64,000 bases of DNA from Xestospongia muta (Eukaryota; Porifera; Demospongiae; Haplosclerida; Petrosiidae). The position numbers were made by a program, and so were the translations under genes. Under the pieces are notes generated by a model. It was not told the DNA's origin. It ran no database searches and saw nothing but the letters and a program-made list of their open reading frames with translations. Positions 15,001 to 25,689 of this stretch are shown in pieces. Each line of letters begins with the position of its first letter. The stretch's first letter is position 1. Location of the stretch: the NCBI GenBank assembly GCA_963693285.1, contig OY848918.1, positions 16,242,263 to 16,306,262 of the forward strand, read 5' to 3'.

Positions 15001-18000
15001 CGCTACTATATCTTTGTCGTAGTAATGTCTACAGCCAACTTCAAGATATAGATGTCTACTTCTCAAACTCATCTTCCTTCTGAACGAACCTTCTCTATAC
15101 CAATCTGCCTAGTTCTTTCAGTAAAACTCACTCTTTGCAGGTCAACCTAAAAAGGTCATTTTCTAATTTTTCTTGAAATAAATTTCGCTGTCACGTCTAT
15201 TTGCGCCATTTTGCGGTTTAATAGAATTTCACGTATAATCGGTTAATCAAGTGGAAGGGCAACAAAGACATTGCAAGGACGCTATCACCCAAAGCTGTCA
15301 ATTTTAATAGAAAGATTCAAGATTCAATATCATGTCATCAACAGGGAGAGTAGTTGATGTTGATGAAGAGTAAATTTCTACATTTGTCGCAGCACTAAGG
15401 CAGCTTATGGAATTTTGTGATACACTTCTATGGGATATTCGAATGTTGCAACAACGTCTATGGGTTTGAAGTTAATCTTACCTTTCAGGACTGGATACAG
15501 TTCAACATAAGGATACCACTGGTCTCATAAAGGCCACTGTCTCCATTCCCTGTTACTGTTGTAAGTAAAAAGGTCTCTGGTCCTAAAACTTCACATTCAC
15601 CTACATAAAACTATTATCCTCAAGGTACCAAATCAAATCAAGTTGTGTATAGAGAACGTATTCATAACATAGTTCTATCAGAGCTATTCTCCATCATATT
15701 TCTGTAGGAAAACTTTCCTACAAGTTGTAATTTAAAATAAGAACAGATAGAGAACAAAACTACTCAAGCCTACAAAAGGAAGTCTGGCCATTATTTGGAG
15801 AATCAGAAGGAGTTCTAGCCATTACCTGAGGTATCGTATGTTTATTCTCTACATTTAATGTAACTACTCATACTAAAGAAGGATGTCTGGCCTTTATCTG
15901 GGGAATCAAAGCTCATTCTTTACCTTGATCTCAACTACTCAAGATTAGAAAAGGAAGTCTGGCCATTTTCTATGGAATCAAAAGTTCATTTTCTACCTCA
16001 AACTCAACTACTCAACTCTAGAGAAAGCATTGTGGCCATTATCTGGGGAATCAAAGTTCATTCTTTACCTCTAACTCAATTACTCAACCCTAAAGAAAGA
16101 AGTATCTGCGGAATTAAAAGTTCATTTAGTACTTTCAAAATACTACTCAGCCCTAAAGAAGGAAGTCAGAAGTTCATTCTTTACCTCGAATACAACTACT
16201 CAACTCTAGAAGGAAGTCCGACCATTACCTGGGGAATAAAAATTCAATCTATACTTCTAATGCAACTACTCAACCCTAGAAGGAATTTTGAAAAAAATAT
16301 TATCATGAATACCACTGCTGACAACACAGAGTAATAACATCTCTATATACATTAGTGAAATGATATTGAGTTATTTTACCTATCCTTTGTAATGTATCAT
16401 TAGATGTAGCTGTATAGTCTATAGTCAATTGATCATAAATACTGACATATCTTTTATGTAGGACAAGAGAACTCCTCTTCACTGGGCTGCTTACCGGGGC
16501 TATTCTGAAACAGCTCATATACTTATTAAAGCTGGTGCATCACTGGATCCTATTGACAAAGTAAGTATTTCCATTAGTTAAATATGTTGTTATTATTATA
16601 CATGACTGTATTTTGTGTGTAATGTTGTTATTAATACATGTAATTATGTAGATATTTGATTTTTAATCATTTCCTATAAGTTGTTATATGAACACTCCTA
16701 AAATAACTACACAGATGAAAATGAATATTGTAATAGCTAATATTAACACAAGATGACATAATGCCTACAAAAACTAAAGTGCCAATTTATTTTCTTAGAA
16801 GGTGATGCCTACTTTAATTACTTTACTAGTGAGTCAGCTGAATATTGGGAGAACTTTCACAGATTTTCTATCAATAGATCAAATTGATTTTGGTTGCAAT
16901 AGATAGACAAGTAGTACATTAATTTGTTATAAACATTTGAAGGTTACTTCAAACAAGCTTTAATAGTTACAGTTAGACCAAATTTACAGTATAGGCTGTG
17001 TCACAGATTTTTAACATCAGGATATTCCTAATGATTATTGTTATCACATATTTGTCACATCTACCAACTAATGGATTTAATTGAAGTATGTTTGCTAGTG
17101 TCAGATATTATAAGGAAATCATTGCTTCAATGTGTAGTATAGTACTAATGTGTTTATAATTGTGTATCTACTTGTTGTTTTATTGTTTTATCATGTAAGT
17201 AATATTAACAAACTAAAAATAAAAAAAAACTCTATCAACTCTGATTATTAACTGTGCTTATAATATAATCATTATTACATCAGTTGTTTGTTTAGCTGAA
17301 GGCTCTTTACTCTAGTTATATAGGTCTTGGTAAAATCAAACAATTATAAAGAGTTATGTTGAGATACCTTTAGTGCTTTTTATGTCTCTAACAATCAGTG
17401 ATATAGTAGACTATGTTATCATTATTGTATTATAGTGTGCTTTAATAATGCTATGAACTTAAACACTGGTTGCCTGCTGGTATTACAAAATTTGTAGTTG
17501 CTGACTTCAACTTGCTGATAATCACAGAGACAGTAGATAGCTTTGGGATGAAAAGATGCAAAAGCCTTCATTGAGAAGCAGATATGCCAAATTAAGTAAA
17601 AAGATAAAATAATACAGCATACCACTTGATATCTGTCTATTTGTCTATGTACATTCAACTACTACCTACTACTACAACATATGAATGCTAGTAATACCAT
17701 ATATAAGCTAAAATGATATTAGCTAACATATCTCACAATATAAACAACATGTCTATACAACCCTAGCGCTAACTATAATTATAGTCAGTGTCATCACTAT
17801 GTTTATTACATGATATAAATTAAATTGTTTGATATTGTAAGTGATAGCATAGTGAATATACTAGGATACTGTTTATTACTTGTAGAAATATGCTCTAATA
17901 TTTACATTGAGAGAATAATTAGACTTGTATAATAGAATCTTCAGTATGATTGATTCTTTACAAACTACTGCTTGTATTAATCCTAACATTTTATTTAACT

Positions 18001-21000
18001 GTACTGGCATCTTTCTTGTGATGATAATTGATTTCTCCTGCCCATGGTCAGCATAATCAATAGTAGACATCAGTTACAAAGTAATTCACTCAGTGTACTA
18101 TCTTATGATATGTTATTTCATTACATAGGATGGTGACACCCCATTACATGACGCATGCTCTGAGGGTAAAATGGAATGCATCAAATTACTCTTATCAAAT
18201 GGAGCTGATGCTACCATTAAGAACGATAAAGGTGAAACAGCTGCTGACAAAGTTCAACCTGATAACAATAACAGAGCCACTATATTACATTTGATTGAAG
18301 AAGCCAAAAAAGGTAATGTAGTTCATCACAATAGACATGTACTTATAGTGTAAGTGATACTAGTATATGAGTATGAGTATCTTATGATATTACTACCTCA
18401 TCAATCCAGCTGATTAAATAGATCATAACTATGTTTGTACATACTTGTAATGTCATCTTTAGTATATTTTTAAAATTGTCTTATTTTGATGTTACATTAT
18501 GATACATATATTAGTAACATATGTATAGTATTGATATAACAATGTCATTGATCTCTAAAGCTTGATAACAAACAAAGCATACTTGTAGATTATATACAAG
18601 ATAGTAATGATGATGGTTTTTTATTAGAATACATTTTAAACTATTATATATTATTACAAATCACAGGTGTAGATAATATCATCTTATATCATCCTCAGCC
18701 CTTGATATAAGTAATATTATTATATGGTCATTTGGAATTAGAATTATAGCCAATCTCAATATAATTATCAGTATGTTAGCATGTAAGCTACCACATGTCA
18801 AAACTTATCCTCAAGCATTTTATACAAAATTGTACTCTCTGTGGCTTGGTTATGAGTAAGACAGCAGTGACAGTCACATGATATCTGATAAATATGAAGA
18901 CTTGGAACTATAGTATGTACATGAACATCTAATTGCTCAGCAATGTGTTACATATTCTGGTTTGTACTCAAATAGTCATTAGTAGAATCTGTTTATTTAT
19001 TGTCAATTATACAATGCAAAACATTTTTGTGATGTCTAGTGGTAATACTATCATATCAGTTCATCATTATAATAGCTTCATATGACAAGTAGTATACTTC
19101 AACACTAAGTTGTTTTGTTTCAATAAAAGGCGAAAATTTTTCATTATTAACTTTTGTTCTCTTTCTTTCATCTTCCTACAGATTATTCTAAGTTGCTTGA
19201 CAAAGCTCTTGATGAAGGAAAAATTACAGCAAAATACTCAATGTTGGCAATGTCAGGAGCTCCAGGAACGGGGAAGTCATCTGTTATGAACCTTTTGCTA
19301 GATAAACCACCTCCAGAGAATCACGATAGTACTCCTGTGACTACTGCTCCTGAGATAAGAAAGGTAGAGACCACCAGTCTTATTACTGGATCTAGATCCA
19401 CTTCATCCAACACCCATTTTTGGGGCAAAGTAGATCGATCATATTTCAAAGACATGCTTGCTAAGACAGTAAAAACTGGGCTCCAGTCTACTTCATCTGA
19501 ATCCATTACACTTCATAATGATGAGAGTGAGTCATCATCTGATGATGATGGATCACAAGATTCTTCTTCATCAATGGATAAAACACAATCTAATGAAGTC
19601 ACCTCAGTTCCTTCTCTCAAGTCACTTCCTCAACCTGTATCAAAAGTTGCTGATGAGATAGTGAAAGTCTTACCTATTGTAGATGAGTCACCTGAGCTTA
19701 ATAACACACACTGGATACACTGTATTGACTCTGGTGGACAAGCAGCATTCCTGGACATAGCTCCGGCATTGCTACGTTATAATCCAGTCAATATACTTAC
19801 ACAAAAGCTAAATGAGAAGCTTGATGACCAACCTAAATTCTACTTTAGCTTCAAAGGTCAACAACTTGGCATACCAGTGGAGCGACAGATTACCAACTTA
19901 CAACTACTTGAGTCTTCCTTCCGTTCGCTAGCATCCATAGATCAGCCTGACTTGCGCAAAATTCACGTTAAGTTTTCACATCCTAAGCCTTCCCTTCTTG
20001 TTCTTGGCACGTTTTTTGATAAAGTAATGGATTGCGTGGGCGAGTCTCTGGAGCAAAAGAATGTTCGTTTGTGGTCTACATTAAAGCAGTTTAGCGATGT
20101 GCGTGTGAATTATTGCGAAGCTGAAAAGCAAATAATATTCCCTGTTAACGCAACTGCCAGAGATGAGCATGAAAAGAAGATTGCAGATACTATTCGCAGA
20201 ATTGTATGCAAATCTTACATCGAAGCAGAAATTCCAGCACGATGGTTCCTGTTTCAACTAGAGTTACAGGATCTTCAGAAAACTAGTGAGTCAATGGTTG
20301 TTAGTAAGAGTGAGTGCTTGAATATTGGGCTGGCACTGAAGATGAATGACAGAGACGTCGAGGCGGCGTTCATGTTCTATCACGATTTGACGATTTTCTT
20401 GTATTTTCCACATGTATTACCTAATGTAGTTTTTCTCCATCCACAGCCACTGTTCAATAAGCTGTCAGAATTAATTAGCATTTCTTTCACTGATGCTGTT
20501 GTCTGCTTAAAAGAAATGAACATTGATCTTCCATCGAATGCTCATCATCAACTGAAATGTGAAGGTACCTTTATGCGTGAGTTACTTGACTGCCTTTCAG
20601 ATGGATTCACACCAGAATTCACAGCCGATGATTTCTTAAAGCTGATGGATGATAGATTTATCATTGCTCCTTTGCCTCAAAAGGGAAAGTTTTTTCTTCC
20701 TTCTGTGCTACCTACAACATCTCATTTAGAGAACATTAGAGGGCCTTTTCTGAAACAGCTCGATTCTTTTGTTTTGACATGGGATATGAAACCAATTCCA
20801 CAAGGTCTCTTTCCCGCTTTGATAGTTAGTCTCCTCAAGCGGCATGCTTCACCTCAATTTGATCTACATCAACCATCACAATTGGATGAAATACCAGAGG
20901 AATCAATGCAGTTTCGTAATGCCATTCAGTTATCATGTATTGGTCCTGGTGGAAGTGTTTTACTAGTCGACTGGATTTATTGGTTGGAGATATATTACAC

Positions 21001-22398
21001 TGGCCTCAGTATAAAATGTTCATCTCTAAAACAAGCTGTTCTTGAATGCATTGGAGATGTCATAATGAAATTCCAGTATAAACCAATTCTCTCTATACCT
21101 CAGGAACGTTTCCTATGCTCAATATGTCCACCTCCACCCAATCATCTTTGTCGTCCAAATGAAGATAAAGTAATTGTTACTTGTTGCAGAGATTCTCGCT
21201 TAACAGCAGACATTAACCCTTTACGACAGTTACCATGGATACAGGATGGATCTTCTGTCACCAGTGCAAAACCACTTGGTTAGTTATAATATAGTAATAA
21301 AGCATTACGGAAATGTTATTGATTATATATATATAATATAAATTTAAAATTATGAAACATATAGAGTACTATATTTAATGTTGAATTCCAAATATATATC
21401 ATTGGTGTTAATTCATTGACTATATTTTTCAATTCATTTCATTAGTCAGTTGAGTGTATACTTGCTAAGCACATATTTAACTTATTAATTTTAAAGCTCA
21501 GCATTTGTATGACCAGAGCCATTTGTATCATTGTTATTGTATTTTACTGATACCATCTAGAAAGTGTTTCATATAGTATGATATAGTTATATAGCAAATT
21601 TCATATCAGAATTAAAGTTCATAGCTAATTGATGTCCTAGTTAATTACATTATAAAACAAAACACTACATGCTGATAAGTCATGGCATTCTATATACCTA
21701 TACTATTCTAACATATACTTCTATTTCTAGATATATCTGATATACTGAAGAAAGAACCAAGTATCACTGATCTTCTTGGCCTGTTAACAGATATCAAGTA
21801 TGAATGGAAGAAAATTGGTTGGGCCTTGGAAGTTGGACGTGGTGTCCTAGGAAGCTGTACTCACAACAATGAAGATGATGACAACAAACTCTCCACAGTG
21901 ATAGAAAGTTGGGTCGACACTATGGTTACCGATGTGACCTGGGAAACTATTATTGCTGCAGTAGAAGGCCCTATTGTTAAACATAAATCCACTGCAGTGA
22001 AGATTCGTGATTTTCTAGCTAAGCCTGATGTGCATGCCAAATATCTTCGTAAAAAAGATTTTTCTCGACTTTAACTACTTTTATAAGTTTTTGCTATAGC
22101 CCTTTATCACCTTTAATTGTTCTTTTTTTTAATTAAAATTAATAATCGCTATTGACTTATATTATGACCATTTGAGGTCATACAATTTTTCTTTATAATT
22201 GTGTAATTTTAATTTCTTTGATTCCTTTGTTTAGTATGACTTCATACTTTTTGTTGAAGTGTGTAACTTAGGAGTTATCTTATTAGACACTATGTTGCAA
22301 TTGTCCCTCATTCCAAATTCTTTGATTATTCCTTAGATTTAATTTTGGTTGACTTTGATTGTTTTTTGATTAAATAAACATTTTGAAAAGTCTAACAC
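1..22398 (+). CDS. Gene 1: ankyrin-Roc-COR-Death (ROCO-family) protein, 5' end outside the window
   Basis: Seven coding exons can be placed: 1610-1708, 4595-4684, 10142-10240, 16462-16560, 18129-18312, 19182-21278 and 21731-22074. They join in frame to about 1,003 codons ending in TAA. The order is four single-exon ankyrin repeats, a longer ankyrin exon, a P-loop (GAPGTGKS), an acidic Ser-rich linker, DSGGQ (G3-like), TFFDK (G4-like position), a COR-like region and a C-terminal Death domain. The first coding exon or exons must lie left of base 1: the start of the window resembles the intron after the first ankyrin exon of gene 2. By family knowledge Roc-COR proteins are GTP-switch signalling proteins and Death domains mediate homotypic assembly; a cytoplasmic adaptor role is inference. 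No signal peptide or membrane segment is visible. Gene 2 is the tandem paralogue. Gene identity is well supported; exact function is not. Confidence 0.9.
1610..1708 (+). CDS. Gene 1 exon: ankyrin repeat (33 codons)
   Basis: This 99-base exon lies between an acceptor (TATATAG) and a donor (GTGAGT), phase 0 at both ends. It encodes one ankyrin repeat with the helix pattern PLIAASFFGHTEIVSLLL and ends in ADPNCTDN. It is the counterpart of gene 2 exon 35962-36060, with the same length, phases and donor. Confidence 0.88.
4595..4684 (+). CDS. Gene 1 exon: ankyrin repeat (30 codons) absent from gene 2
   Basis: This is a 90-base phase-0 exon after a polypyrimidine tract and TTTTCAG, with donor GTTAGT. 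It contains TALHHASNAEIAEMLI, a clear ankyrin repeat three residues shorter than its neighbours: the turn after the first helix is shortened. I see no counterpart in the matching gene 2 intron (36061-40718), which is filled with gypsy fragments. Confidence 0.85.
5254..5631. mobile_element. MITE-like element (~378 bp) in a gene 1 intron
   Basis: The ends are imperfect inverted repeats: TTAGTGTTGCCATGATA on the left and, read on the other strand, TTAGTGCTGCCACGATAA on the right. The interior has repeated ATATCACG/CGTGATAT-like segments and no coding capacity. Flanks TCCAGTTT and TCTAGTTA agree at 6 of 8 positions, which would suit a decayed hAT-type 8-bp duplication, but the assignment is tentative. 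Confidence 0.6.
6342..6711 (+). repeat. Long direct repeat, copy 1
   Basis: About 370 bases, from AATCAATAAAGTCTTTATAT to TTTATCTACTGTTTTAAGG, recur with roughly 95% identity by eye at 8879-9250, and the right two-thirds again in gene 2 at 38964-39245. There is no open frame. The three copies suggest an intronic repeat partly duplicated inside gene 1. Confidence 0.75.
6843..7905 (+). repeat. Dispersed ~1.05-kb repeat, copy in gene 1
   Basis: This begins TTTGAGGAAGGTTCCATACA and extends to about TAAGTTAAATGA. It aligns along its length with 41608-42645 in gene 2. No convincing ORF or inverted ends are visible; the short open frames here are not conserved between copies. A shorter, more diverged relative starts near 30803 (GAGCCCCACCCAATTTAATT). 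It is probably a mobile or retroposed element of unknown class. Confidence 0.65.
8879..9250 (+). repeat. Long direct repeat, copy 2
   Basis: This is the second copy of the 6342-6711 repeat, differing by scattered substitutions. Sequence on either side (about 8401-8460 and 9478-9530) is itself similar and matches one stretch of gene 2 near 40030-40110. The segment therefore looks inserted or duplicated within an otherwise alignable intron. Confidence 0.7.
10142..10240 (+). CDS. Gene 1 exon: ankyrin repeat (33 codons)
   Basis: This is a 99-base phase-0 exon with acceptor TTATGTAG and donor GTAAGT. It carries the near-consensus TPLHWAAARGHNDVADVLI followed by KSGASLDAINK. It is nearly identical to gene 2 exon 40719-40817, and the flanking intron sequence also aligns. 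Confidence 0.92.
10480..10660. repeat. Two-unit ~95-bp internal repeat in a gene 1 intron
   Basis: Two units starting GATGATTATAnACT lie in tandem and match 41107-41290 in the equivalent gene 2 intron. The plus strand reads like decayed protein repeats (for example HDDYELVEDNDGLW), but stops interrupt both units. I do not recognise a family. An exon lost before the gene duplication is one possibility. Confidence 0.4.
11093..11326 (-). pseudogene. Second minus-strand coding remnant in the TTAA transposon
   Basis: An open frame of 77 codons contains a basic segment (LKRRGRSKVNCRRSTKEM) followed by SWQAYTFYEE. It is in the orientation of the larger remnant upstream and may be a later exon of the same gene. 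Another minus-strand frame at 10852-11034 may continue it. No family recognised. Confidence 0.35.
11560..11935. repeat. Degenerate ACAACAGAAGGAACA-type short repeat
   Basis: Motifs such as ACAACAGA(A/G)GGAACA and GTATAAGAGA recur every 40-70 bases. The 109-codon minus-strand frame over this stretch (11553-11882) is a by-product of the repeat. It lies inside the TTAA transposon. Confidence 0.5.
11939..12583 (-). pseudogene. Broken transposon-encoded protein of unknown family
   Basis: A start codon at 12583 opens a frame of 120 codons (MADFANVSVFLPSFKRMPIP...). A single TGA at 12221-12223 interrupts it, after which the same frame runs on for 93 more codons. Near its end the plausible reading shifts by one base: CRYF in this frame is followed by FWYIDGH in another. 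The composition looks like real protein with conserved-looking Trp, Pro and Cys positions. It is the main coding remnant of the TTAA transposon at 10723-13162 and starts about 480 bases inside its right inverted repeat. I do not recognise a domain. At least one stop and probably one frameshift make it non-functional as read. Confidence 0.6.
13218..14400 (+). pseudogene. Decayed coding sequence, possibly from an extracellular Ig/FN3-like protein
   Basis: Several short plus-strand frames look like eroded exons. At 13218-13421 a frame contains paired cysteines (NKTCYLNCGQVNE, NSCWNS). Near 13660-13710 the reading LNTGWYYCK resembles the Ig-fold DxGxYxC pattern. Near 14085-14160 a beta-rich reading includes ITFQWNTENTNGF. 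Stops break every reading and no continuous gene can be built. They lie in the long gene 1 intron just right of the TTAA transposon. The assignment is weak and rests on composition alone. Confidence 0.25.
15280..15467 (+). pseudogene. Ty3/gypsy-like Gag fragment
   Basis: The plus strand from about 15383 reads FVAALRQLMEFCDTLLWDIR, which fits the conserved FVA-LR-L-E-C pattern of metazoan Ty3/gypsy Gag. An upstream stretch with IERF also fits Gag. A stop ends it at about 15467, and there is no adjacent protease or RT. A related fragment lies at 36776-36985 in gene 2. Confidence 0.5.
15770..16295 (+). repeat. Minisatellite, ~75-bp unit, about seven copies
   Basis: The unit contains GGAAGTCTGGCCATTA, then GGGGAATCAAAGTTCATTCT, then CAACTACTCAACCCTAAAGA, repeated with substitutions and small indels. 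The 120-codon frame at 15972-16334 is produced by the repeat (recurring LLNPKE-type peptides) and ends just beyond it; I do not call it a gene. Confidence 0.8.
16462..16560 (+). CDS. Gene 1 exon: ankyrin repeat (33 codons)
   Basis: This is a 99-base phase-0 exon with acceptor TTATGTAG and donor GTAAGT. It encodes TPLHWAAYRGYSETAHILI and then KAGASLDPIDK. The gene 2 counterpart is 44454-44552; there the Trp of HWAA is replaced by Arg (HRAA). Confidence 0.92.
18129..18312 (+). CDS. Gene 1 exon: last ankyrin repeat plus linker
   Basis: This 184-base exon enters in phase 0 after ACATAG and leaves in phase 1 (donor GTAATG). It encodes TPLHDACSEGKMECIKLLL, then GADATIKNDKGETAADKV and a helical linker. 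Length and phases match gene 2 exon 45473-45656 exactly. Reading past the donor gives a spurious extension ending at 18353. Confidence 0.9.
19182..21278 (+). CDS. Gene 1 exon: Roc-like P-loop GTPase and COR-like region
   Basis: This 2,097-base exon enters in phase 1 after CCTACAG and leaves in phase 1 (donor GTTAGT), giving 698 full codons. The P-loop GAPGTGKS is at 19256-19279. An acidic/Ser-rich stretch follows (about 19517-19590, containing SESSSDDDGSQDSSSSMDK). DSGGQ, the G3-like motif shared with Roc domains, is at 19727-19741, and a G4-like TFFDK lies in the block ending LVLGTFFDKV. The second half starts with IPARWFLFQLELQDL and includes FLHPQPLF, the pattern of a COR winged-helix region. 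The exon ends in a conserved Cys-rich tail (FLCSICPPPPNHLC). The Met at 19154 lies upstream of the acceptor, inside the intron, so it is not the start. Confidence 0.9.
21731..22074 (+). CDS. Gene 1 last exon: Death domain
   Basis: This exon starts in phase 1 after TATTTCTAG and ends with TAA at 22072-22074. It encodes a roughly 95-residue helical module with the Death-domain signature: ITDLLGLLTDIKYEWKKIGW, then a pair of hydrophobic helices, VIESWVD, TWETIIAAVEG and a final amphipathic helix ending KIRDFLAK. The tail after it (KYLRKKDFSRL) is basic. The paralogous exon is 48642-48914 in gene 2. Confidence 0.88.
22373..22378 (+). terminator. Probable polyadenylation signal of gene 1
   Basis: A canonical AATAAA lies about 300 bases after the gene 1 stop codon, in a T-rich 3' UTR. 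It is the first such hexamer downstream of the stop that I noticed. Confidence 0.6.
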
Positions 22399-22399
22399 T

Positions 22400-23440
22400 C
22401 TATTAAGTGGGAGCATATTCCAGGCTTAGTACAATCTTATTTTAAAAGTATATGAATACTATATTCTAGTGTTATATGACTAGTACTGTTGTTCTAGGTT
22501 TATATCAAGCTTATTGGTCAGTATATATAAGAAATATGTTATATAAAGATTCATAAAGCTCAGGAATTGGAATAACCACTTTATTTTTTCTTTATACCAG
22601 GTTGCCTAAATACTTTATTACTAACTAAATTAACATTTCAACAAATTTTAAATAGGTGATGTGAAATTGTTTTATTATAGTAAGTCATCACTTTTTTTTA
22701 AGACACATCATCTTCCCATTCTCCTTGATCAGCTAATGTTCCATGCTCTGTACTTACATCATTATGATCAACACTCCTTATCATCCATTTCTTGTATCTC
22801 ATAGGAATAGATTTACTATGTGGATTTCTAAGTTTACAGAGTGATCTATAGGCTGGTGGGTGTTGTACATAGACGTCTCTGATCTTTTATTCTTCTGACA
22901 TTATCTCTGAAGTAAGATTAGCCCAAGCTCAACTTCTTTCCTTTCTTTCACCATTTTGCCTTTACTTTCATAGCTCTGTGTACAAAAGTATTCGTTACTT
23001 GTAGATAAATGACTACATACTTACACTTTGTTTTCTAGATCTCTTCTGTTTTTTCTTAATAAGAGTTGTCATGTGCTTGATCTTTTCCAAAAGATTTTTA
23101 TGATACGTTATATAGCCCCTTTCACAAAAAGGAAAAATAATAAAATACTTCATATTGTTAAACAAACTTACTTCTAACCATGTCATCATTGAATTTGTCA
23201 CTAACAATTGATTGTATAATTTACTCGACAATTATAGAATTGTGTTGCCTGTTGATTCTGTGAATGTATAAAAAGTTGTGAGAGATGAAATGAATACTTA
23301 TGTCTCTGAAGGATTAAGCTGATTTTATTTATCAAACAAAGAATGGACACATCGTATCTTACTCTAAAAAAAAGAAAATTAAGATACAAATTATATTCAC
23401 AAGTCTATACATAGTTTACACTTTATCATAATGAGGTGGA
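22400..23440. other. AT-rich spacer after gene 1, no gene seen
   Basis: About 1 kb of AT-rich sequence after the gene 1 polyadenylation signal. Short minus-strand frames between 23013 and 23588 have low-complexity composition and no recognisable domain; the last overlaps the inverted repeat of the next element. Confidence 0.6.
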
Positions 23441-23709
23441 TGTTAAAGGGTAACTGAAATGCGTATTTTGAAATTTTTGAAACTTGGTTATTCGTTAAAT
23501 AATAATATGATAACATGTAAACCTTACTTGTTTTCTTGAAATGGAACTTTCTTTTGAAATAAAACAAAGTCAAACCTTGCTCAATCACAAGTCAGCCATC
23601 TTCTTCCTGTTTAAGCAGCAAAATCGGCAAAACGCATTATGACATCACAAGATGAACGATGAAGTTGAACTCAATTCAACACCTGGTAGGAAGTGTGAAC
23701 TACTGGAAA

Positions 23710-24320
23710 ATGCCTAAGAGATGCGTTGTTTTTGGTCGTGGTATTACTAACAAGGATGGAGTGAGTCTATTTTCATTCTCTAAAGATCCAGTACTCGATA
23801 AAAAATGGACTGAGCAAGTAAAGAGAAGCAAGGACAAGTGGTTAGGACCAACCAAGTACTACTCATTTTTGTGTAGTTGCCACTTTACTGAAGACTATTT
23901 CCAGCCTGATATAGTTGTTGCTGCTAGTCTAGGGTTATCTAAAAAACGAAACTAAAATTTGATGCTATCCCAACAGTCTTCAAGAGACCAGTTAATGAAA
24001 ATCAAACTAAGGAGGCATCACATTTAAAGAAGTCTAAATCAACAAATAGACATGAACATTACAAAAGAAGAAAGAATTTGAAGGTATATATATAAGAGCT
24101 ATCACTACTGGATTATAACTGTTTGAATTGATTTAGGTTGTGAAAATGCTAGTAGATGCATCAGATGAAGACTCCAATTAGGCTAATAATGAGAGTGAGT
24201 CCAGTATGGCTACAGATGAAGAATAGCTCAGCTAAGAGTGGGACATTCGAATTTACCTGAAGAACCTGGATATGAACCATGTTCATTTGTATCAGATCTT
24301 CTACCAGGCATGTTTTAAAG
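23710..24320 (+). pseudogene. THAP-domain protein, frameshifted and missing a zinc ligand
   Basis: From the ATG at 23710 the protein begins MPKRCVVFGRG and continues through SLFSFSKDP, DKKW and FLCSCHF, the layout of a C2CH THAP zinc finger, a DNA-binding domain of about 90 residues. The second cysteine expected in C-x4-C is Arg (CGT) here, so zinc binding should be damaged. At about 23947 the frame shifts; the shifted frame restores DAIPTVFKRP, the AVPTIF-like box that normally follows a THAP finger, then a basic segment (HYKRRKNLK). A probable intron follows (donor GTATAT near 24084), then an acidic stretch with a stop. THAP proteins occur both as host genes and as parts of P and Kolobok transposons; the TIRs place this one in an element. 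Confidence 0.8.
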
Positions 24321-24702
24321 TGTATACTTCTACAGATTTTGTTCACATTGTACTTCCATTGCAATAGTACTATCAAGCAGTAAGGAAAAGCAAAAAATGA
24401 AATTGAAATGTATGTAATTTCAGTTATGTTAAAGCTGTCATGACATGTTAATGTTAGGCTGTCAGACAACTAATGTCAATCTACTGAAACATAAACAATG
24501 TCTATGTACTCTTATATATTTGTACATTGTAACCTTTTAATTGATGATAAGAAAAGTACTGAATCAGAATCACTCAATACACTTATAAATTTAAAATCAG
24601 ATGAATCATTATATCATTTATCAATTGAAGAGTAAGTATAATATAAATGCTTGTATGTAAAGTGTCCAGTATAATGGCATGATCTTTGTAGACAAATAAC
24701 AC

Positions 24703-25250
<548 letters not shown>

Positions 25251-25513
25251 CTATAACAGGTGTGAAAGTATCGATTTGCATATGTTCAACCGTTCATCGT
25301 TCATCTTGTGATGTCATAATACGTTTTGCTGATTTTGCTGCTTAAACAGGAAGAAGATGGCTGACTTGTGATCGCGCAAGGTTTGACTTTGTTTTATTTC
25401 AAAATAAAGTTCCATTTCAAGAAAACGAGTATAGTTTACATGTTATCATATTATTATTTAGCGAATAACCAAGTTTCAAAAATTTCAAAATACGCATTTC
25501 AGTTACCCTTTAA

Positions 25514-25685
25514 CCTGCAAACGAATCCTTGGTTTAATATCTTGAGTAGACGCAGAACTTGAACTTGTAACAGATGTACTTGATTTCATTTCATCTTCCA
25601 GTGACATTTGCTGCTGCTCAAGGGTGTCTATTCTTTCGTAAATATTTCCAAGTTTGATACAAATTTCTTTAAACTGATTTTCCAT
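25514..25685 (-). pseudogene. Coiled-coil exon remnant interrupted by the TTAA transposon
   Basis: The minus strand encodes MENQFKEICIKLGNIYERID then TLEQQQMSLEDEM, a heptad-like coiled coil, followed by a Ser/Thr-rich linker and IKPRIRLQ. It ends at CTGCAG|GTTAAC, which reads like a splice donor, and the Kolobok-like element is inserted exactly in its TTAA. No recognisable continuation appears on the far side of the element, and no start or upstream exon can be fixed. It is probably part of another mobile-element gene, but this is uncertain. Confidence 0.4.
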
Positions 25686-25689
25686 GCTA

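Noticed and set aside
15770..16295. CRISPR-like array
   Set aside because: Units are degenerate and contiguous with no unique spacers of constant length; the context is a eukaryotic intron.
15972..16334. 120-codon open frame as a gene
   Set aside because: It is generated by the ~75-bp minisatellite; the peptide simply repeats with the DNA unit and has no splice or start context.
19154..19181. Upstream Met (MFSFFHLPT) as the start of a stand-alone GTPase gene
   Set aside because: These codons lie in the polypyrimidine tract before a good acceptor at 19181, and the phase joins perfectly to the ankyrin exon 18129-18312.
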